Assembly (NCBI GenBank): GCA_037384645.1
Contig: JARRNT010000011.1
Location: 1 to 44,505 of the forward strand
Length of the DNA stretch: 44,505 bases
Direction: 5' to 3'
Origin: RI-92 sp037384645
GTDB taxonomy: Bacteria; Pseudomonadota; Gammaproteobacteria; UBA6429; Thiohalophilaceae
Shown here: positions 40,012 to 44,505 of the stretch, one piece after another
Layout of the letters: each line of letters begins with the position of its first letter
Numbering within the stretch: the stretch's first letter is position 1
Notes under the pieces: generated by a model
What the model saw: the letters and a program-made list of their open reading frames with translations, nothing else
What the model was told of the DNA's origin: nothing
Database searches by the model: none
Position numbers and translations under genes: made by a program

Positions 40012-41565
40012 ATGACCTGGACACACATAGTAAAACTTAAAAAAGGGGTGCATGTATGGAATTNNNNNNNNNNNNNNNNNNNNNNNNNNNNNNNNNNNNN
40101 NNNNNNNNNNNNNNNNNNNTTTTCGTCACTTTTCATATTCATGGTAGGCATACTGGCGTTAACCGTGGTGATTGTATTTATCCGGGATATTATGCAAACA
40201 GAGGACGCCATACGGCATAATTACCCTGTTATTGGCCGTTTTCGCTACCTGTTTAGTACCCTGGGTGAGTTCTTCCGGCAATATTTTTTCGCCATGGATC
40301 GCGAAGAAATGCCTTTTAACCGGGCGGAACGTGACTGGGTATACAAATCAGCCAAGGGTACGGACAATACGGTGGCATTCGGGTCAACCAAGAATCTGTC
40401 ACCCGCAGGCACTGCATTATTTGTCAATACAACCTTTCCCGCCCCGGATACACCACATACCACCAGGCCTCCATCATTGCTCATTGGACCACATTGCCCC
40501 CACCCCTATGAAGCCAAATCCCTGATCAATATCTCTGCGATGAGTTACGGTGCATTGTCGAAACCTGCAGTGCAGGCATTAGCATACGGAGCAAAACTGG
40601 CTGAATGCTGGTTAAATACCGGCGAGGGCGGACTGACGCCTTATCATCTGGAAAGCGGGTGTGATCTGGTTTTTCAAATTGGCACCGCTAAATATGGTGT
40701 ACGTACTGAAAACGGAAATCTGGATATTGCACTATTACAACAGTTGGCCGCCATTCCTCAGGTAAAAATGTTTGAAATCAAAATTAGCCAGGGCGCTAAA
40801 CCTGGCAAAGGTGGCATTCTGCCTGCTGCCAAGGTAACAGCGGAAATTGCAAAAATTCGCGGCATACCCGCTGGCGAGGATTCCATTTCACCTAATCGTC
40901 ACCCGGAAATTTCCAATTCAGTGGAATTACTGGATTTTATTGAGCATGTGCGAGCAATCAGCCATAAACCGACAGGGTTTAAACTGGTCATTGGGGATGA
41001 AGCCTGGTTAGATCACCTTTTTAGCGAGATAGCCAAACGCGATATACAGCGGGCACCGGATTTTATCACGATTGACAGTTGTGACGGCGGCACCGGCGCA
41101 GCACCCATGCCTTTACTGGATGACGTCGGGTTACCAATAAGAGAATCGCTACCCATGGTCATCAACAAGCTGAACCGCTACCACTTGCGTGATCGTATAC
41201 GGATTATCGTATCAGGCAAACTTATTACACCATCCGGGGTTGCCTGGGCACTTTGTGCAGGAGCCGATTTTGTCAATTCTGCCCGGGGATTTATGTTCGC
41301 CCTTGGCTGCATTCAGGCCCTTAAATGTAATCGCAACACCTGTCCCACCGGTATTACGACACATGACCGCAGGTTGCAACGAGGTCTGAATCCGCGGGAA
41401 AAAGCGAAAAAAATAAAAAATTTCGTCGACAAGATACATTACGGCACCGCATTAATTGCACATTCGTGCGGAGTCGCACATCAACGTGAGTTAACCCGGA
41501 CCCATTGCCGCATTGTCCAGCCCGATGGAAAATCAATACTCATGAGCCAGTTATATAATGAATAA
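40012..41565 (+). CDS. FMN-binding glutamate-synthase-family protein (interrupted by N)
   Basis: A protein of about 500 residues of the GltB/FMN-binding glutamate synthase family. An N run at 40064-40119 hides the N-terminus, so the start and frame before it cannot be trusted; ATG codons at 40052 and 40056 behind AAAGGGG are possible starts. After the gap a membrane helix (FSSLFIFMVGILALTVVIVF) precedes the catalytic domain (INISAMSYGALSKPAVQALA). The 3Fe-4S cysteine motif C-x5-C-x4-C is intact (GCIQALKCNRNTCPTG). The family is related to the glutamate synthase catalytic domain, but reaction and partner are unknown for this branch. Confidence 0.82.
   Translation: MTWTHIVKLKKGVHVWNXXXXXXXXXXXXXXXXXXXFSSLFIFMVGILALTVVIVFIRDIMQTEDAIRHNYPVIGRFRYLFSTLGEFFRQYFFAMDREEMPFNRAERDWVYKSAKGTDNTVAFGSTKNLSPAGTALFVNTTFPAPDTPHTTRPPSLLIGPHCPHPYEAKSLINISAMSYGALSKPAVQALAYGAKLAECWLNTGEGGLTPYHLESGCDLVFQIGTAKYGVRTENGNLDIALLQQLAAIPQVKMFEIKISQGAKPGKGGILPAAKVTAEIAKIRGIPAGEDSISPNRHPEISNSVELLDFIEHVRAISHKPTGFKLVIGDEAWLDHLFSEIAKRDIQRAPDFITIDSCDGGTGAAPMPLLDDVGLPIRESLPMVINKLNRYHLRDRIRIIVSGKLITPSGVAWALCAGADFVNSARGFMFALGCIQALKCNRNTCPTGITTHDRRLQRGLNPREKAKKIKNFVDKIHYGTALIAHSCGVAHQRELTRTHCRIVQPDGKSILMSQLYNE
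40064..40119. other. Run of 56 N
   Basis: Unknown bases, probably a scaffold gap or masked segment of uncertain true length. It falls in the N-terminus of the GltB-like gene. Confidence 1.
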
Positions 41566-41588
41566 TGGTTTTTGCTGACAATACCTTG

Positions 41589-41611
41589 CCAGGCACACGA
41601 TTTATGCCTGG
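41589..41611. terminator. Possible hairpin between convergent genes
   Basis: CCAGGCA (41589-41595) pairs with TGCCTGG (41605-41611). It spans the stop of the MFS gene and follows the GltB-like gene. There is no T-run, so the role is uncertain. Confidence 0.3.
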
Positions 41612-42828
41612 TGCAAACGCTTTTCATAGCTGCGTAACCAGAGCGTCAGCGGGATTGCCAGGCTTATGAGAACGGCAATGGCCAGGTACAATGCAGATAA
41701 GCCGATATGTGTGCCAGCCTCTATACCGGCGATGGGACCTATCGTGCCACCAATATCACCAAAGAATTGATAAATACCAACCGCCGGACCGTGCTGTTCT
41801 GGTTTGGTTGCATCCCCAAGTAGCGCCATCATTGGTAGCGTCACTCCGTTGAAGGAAATGCCGATAAGTATTGCGCCCAGCAGCATCACCCATATAGAAG
41901 ACTGGGCCAGTGCCAGAGTACAAAAGCCCAAAGCCAGTACGGCGAGGGCAGGGATAACCAGGCTTGCCCGGTAATCCGCCGCATCAATTGCGCGACCAAT
42001 ATAAAAGGCAACAATTGCCGAACACGCAATAAGAATGGCCATGACCATACCTGACGTACCCGGTGCTTGCAGCGCAAACAGATGGAATTGACGTTCCTGA
42101 ATCAGCAACACTAATGTTGCCAACAGGACTCCCTGAACGGTCAGAAAGATAAGCATATTGAAGCCCCAGGCCGCGATAAGAAATGGACGCGTCGGGGAAG
42201 GGCGAAGCAGTAATGATAGTTTGCCGTGCTTGCGCAGACCCGGCGAGCGAATATTGACATTACCTGATTGACCCGGCAAAAAAGTAATCGCAAACAGGGC
42301 GCCTGCAAAGGTGATTCCTGCGCCGGTGAGAAAGGCAACATCGTCCGAAAACACGTCAGCAAGCACACCTCCGATGACAAGACCGGCAGGCATGGCGGCG
42401 CTCATGGCAACCCGCACTGTCGAAATCTTACGCCCGCGATCCTCTTTATCCGATAAGCTCAGAACCACAGCCTGCGCACCAACAAACAGAAACGCCGTAC
42501 CTATGCCAAACAATGCGCGCCCGGCAAGCAACCACCATGCAGCGTGTCCAAAATGCAATGCCGCGCTGTAACTGAGCACACCAATCGTTTCTATACACAG
42601 AGCAACACCCAGAGTCAGACGCGGCCCCAGAGCGCCAATGATATGACCGGCCGGGACGTTAAATATCAGTCGTGAAATGCGATTGGCCGACAGGATCAAA
42701 CCGACCATGAAGCCGGGTATCCCGAGCTCAAGACCGAGCGCCGGCAAAATCGGGAAGACAAGACCACCACCCAGCCCACCGATAAAAGCGAGTATGGCAA
42801 TACGACGAGTAATCAGCGCTGGCTTCAC
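41602..42828 (-). CDS. MFS transporter
   Basis: A 408-residue major facilitator with about twelve membrane helices. The A-motif-like loop (GHIIGALGPRLTLG near 61-74) and the second-half repeat (GRAIDAADYRASLV) are visible. The start is GTG at 42826-42828. No neighbouring gene points to a substrate, so drug or metabolite export is only a possibility. It converges on the GltB-like gene. Confidence 0.88.
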   Translation of the reverse strand: MKPALITRRIAILAFIGGLGGGLVFPILPALGLELGIPGFMVGLILSANRISRLIFNVPAGHIIGALGPRLTLGVALCIETIGVLSYSAALHFGHAAWWLLAGRALFGIGTAFLFVGAQAVVLSLSDKEDRGRKISTVRVAMSAAMPAGLVIGGVLADVFSDDVAFLTGAGITFAGALFAITFLPGQSGNVNIRSPGLRKHGKLSLLLRPSPTRPFLIAAWGFNMLIFLTVQGVLLATLVLLIQERQFHLFALQAPGTSGMVMAILIACSAIVAFYIGRAIDAADYRASLVIPALAVLALGFCTLALAQSSIWVMLLGAILIGISFNGVTLPMMALLGDATKPEQHGPAVGIYQFFGDIGGTIGPIAGIEAGTHIGLSALYLAIAVLISLAIPLTLWLRSYEKRLHQA

Positions 42829-42911
42829 TTTATGCAGATAAATACATCATGCCAACTGCTGACTCCAGAAGGAATTGGCGATAAATTGCTAATATAGACT
42901 GCCAGCAGAGG

Positions 42912-43313
42912 TTATTTGATGTTTAGCAAATATGCCGCGACAACGAAACCCAGCAGGGCGATGACGAATGAGAAGACAACGCCCATAAAGAGACCATGCC
43001 CCGGTTTCGTCTCTTCACGTCGGCGGTACTCATAGGCAAAAATCCAGTAACGTATGGTAGCCGCGAGCGCCATTAGCGCGCCGACCAGGACCATCAGACT
43101 GCCACCCCAAAACGAATAAGCGTTGTTGATATGCAGGTGATTCATAGCTGGTATTTGCTGACCCAACACCAGTCCGAACCGGTCTATCACAAAGCCCAGG
43201 GCCATCAAACCCAGCGCTGCGCGTACCCAGGACAACAGGGTGCGCTCGGCAGCAAAGTACACCAGTCGATGGGCGTTGGTGAGCTGTTCAAGTTCAGGCG
43301 AATTATCCGGCAT
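42912..43313 (-). CDS. DUF202-family membrane protein
   Basis: A 133-residue protein with three membrane helices (about 33-50, 65-90 and 108-130) and the DUF202 block AAERTLLSWVRAALGLMALG. ATG at 43311-43313 was chosen because GGGAGGA lies just upstream; a longer frame begins 11 codons earlier. Function is unknown. Its 5' end is repeated in inverted form at the right edge of the window. Confidence 0.85.
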   Translation of the reverse strand: MPDNSPELEQLTNAHRLVYFAAERTLLSWVRAALGLMALGFVIDRFGLVLGQQIPAMNHLHINNAYSFWGGSLMVLVGALMALAATIRYWIFAYEYRRREETKPGHGLFMGVVFSFVIALLGFVVAAYLLNIK

Positions 43314-43428
43314 ACATCCTCCCAGTAAGGTGGCAGTACAAATCAATAGGCAGGTTACATTGTACCCAGTCCACGGGACCAGGAGAAAAGCTAATCAGTT
43401 CGAACAGGGGATAACGATTCGACAAAAC

Positions 43429-43682
43429 TCGCATGTTCGTTGACGACACCTGCTCTTAGATGGCTGTGCCAGGTTTAATAATTCGTTAAAAACACAAAAC
43501 ACTTTTTCAGGGTCAAACTACCATTGGACGACGAGTTTAGTAGTTTGTATGGAATATAAACAAACACCTAATATCTAGTGTATTTTTTACTATAGTCTTA
43601 TATGAGTATCCCGAATAATGAGTTTATTATCTGATACATGATTGCGGCTATACCTTAATTCCTGCGACTAGCAAAGGCTAAC
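43429..43682. other. Intergenic region between DUF202 and universal stress protein
   Basis: About 250 bases without a gene. It is AT-rich towards the universal stress protein and probably holds that gene's promoter, but no hexamers can be assigned with confidence. Confidence 0.4.
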
Positions 43683-44132
43683 ATGAGAATTTACAACCAT
43701 ATCGTATGCGCGACTGATTTTTCATCTTGCGGAGAATTCGCTTGCCATCGCGCTGTTGACTTAGCGTCACAATTTGATTCGCTACTGACCTTTCTTAATG
43801 TTGTAGAAAATTTTCCCGAAGATCGCTCCAATGAATTTATTGCACCTGAACATATCGACCCTGCTATTTACCGAGATACAGATGCACACAAGGACCTGGC
43901 CGAACTCGCAGGTCGATTTGATTACAAAGATATCAAACAACAAGTCTTGTTTAGCATGGACCCGGCATGGCATGACATAGTGCACTATGCAAAACAGATA
44001 AATGCCGATCTTATTGTACTTGGTAGTCACGGCAAACATGGAATTGCCTCACCCCTAGGTTCAACGGCCAGCGGTGTTGTAACTCACGCCCCCTGTGATG
44101 TGTTGGCAGTTCGCGCGCAAACAGATAAATAG
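43683..44132 (+). CDS. Universal stress protein (UspA family)
   Basis: A 149-residue single-domain Usp protein. The N-terminal strand (HIVCATDFSSCGEFACHRAV) includes the nucleotide-binding Asp. The C-terminal motif G-x2-G-x9-G-S/T is present in GSHGKHGIASPLGSTASGVV, so ATP binding is likely. AAAGG precedes the ATG. Usp proteins respond to starvation and other stresses; this one has no adjacent partner. Confidence 0.9.
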   Translation: MRIYNHIVCATDFSSCGEFACHRAVDLASQFDSLLTFLNVVENFPEDRSNEFIAPEHIDPAIYRDTDAHKDLAELAGRFDYKDIKQQVLFSMDPAWHDIVHYAKQINADLIVLGSHGKHGIASPLGSTASGVVTHAPCDVLAVRAQTDK

Positions 44133-44386
44133 CGCCACGAAAATAATGGGACGTTTCAAGTATGCGAGAAATTCTTTCACGACCCGACTTTGTCACGGAA
44201 ATCCGTCCACTAACCTCCCCCTCTTATTCGGTCACATTCAGCCATGTAGTTACAAAGTTAAATAATATAGATTGTAGAAATTAAGTAAATTATTTTAATA
44301 GTTTAGGTGCAATAGTTATTACAATATATTGATTTTCAATACTGGAACGGTAAAAACCAGCTGGCAAGACCTGTTTAAAATCGAAG
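44133..44386. other. AT-rich non-coding stretch
   Basis: About 250 bases between the universal stress protein and the right arm of the inverted repeat. No open frame of note on either strand. Confidence 0.5.
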
Positions 44387-44505
44387 GTTTTGTCGAATCG
44401 TTATCCCCTGTTCGAACTGATTAGCTTTTCTCCTGGTCCCGTGGACTGGGTACAATGTAACCTGCCTATTGATTTGTACTGCCACCTTACTGGGAGGATG
44501 TATGC

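Larger units (their letters stand above)
43310..44505. repeat. 119-bp perfect inverted repeat, right arm at window end
   Basis: 43310-43428 is identical to the reverse complement of 44387-44505. The copies diverge at 43429, and the right arm ends at the last base of the window. It covers the start of the DUF202 gene and its ribosome binding site. The right arm may open a second, outward-reading copy, or be a contig-end overlap from assembly. Confidence 0.9.

Overview
The window looks like chromosome from a free-living gammaproteobacterium, probably a respiratory environmental one. The best marker is the order uvrY - (UDG) - uvrC - pgsA - tRNA-Gly(GCC) - tRNA-Cys(GCA) - tRNA-Leu(UAA) at 26.8-31.7 kb, which matches the E. 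coli order uvrY-uvrC-pgsA-glyW-cysT-leuZ. Other supports are cydABX-DC, cbpAM, nhaA, a Do-type protease beside an OmpR-type two-component pair, and a DsrC/TusE-like protein. No species can be named. A run of N (40064-40119) and a 119-bp inverted repeat ending on the last base suggest a draft or metagenomic contig.

Layout. 0-1.6 kb: the left edge may hold the first codons of a tyrosine integrase, then cbpA-cbpM. 1.6-10 kb is loosely packed: a fatty acid desaturase, a secreted aromatic/basic protein, a DsrC-like protein without redox cysteines, a DUF2254 membrane protein and a glycogen phosphorylase. Between them lie decayed genes: a CPA1 Na+/H+ antiporter, the start of a transaldolase, a small coiled-coil gene and a frameshifted short gene. 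10-15.3 kb holds a B12-binding radical SAM protein and a cluster of small stress-type proteins (two GlsB/YeaQ paralogs, DUF3185, a coiled-coil protein and a membrane protein built of glycine heptads). 15.3-17.5 kb has nhaA and a lipoprotein.

17.7-24.2 kb is a complete cytochrome bd operon on the minus strand (cydA, cydB, an unusually long cydX, cydD, cydC). An FNR-like site and a 29-codon ORF lie upstream. 24.7-25.3 kb carries a small membrane protein gene preceded by what reads as a GEMM-I (cyclic di-GMP) riboswitch. 25.4-26.6 kb encodes an SQR-like flavoprotein. The uvrY-uvrC-pgsA-tRNA block follows.

The most striking element is the tRNA-Leu(UAA) gene. It is split after U34 by a 700-nt group I intron of the cyanobacterial/plastid tRNA-Leu type, and an HNH endonuclease gene lies antisense inside it. 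A copy of the 3' end of that tRNA sits about 250 bp downstream. From 32.3 kb come an ExeA-like ATPase fused to an FHA domain, DUF1178, endonuclease V, a thioredoxin-like protein, and a Do protease with an upstream histidine kinase and response regulator. The protease promoter region has four CTTAA(A/G) boxes at exact 11-bp spacing, a likely response-regulator array. The right end has a peroxiredoxin-like protein, a GltB-type FMN protein interrupted by the N run, an MFS transporter, a DUF202 protein and a universal stress protein.
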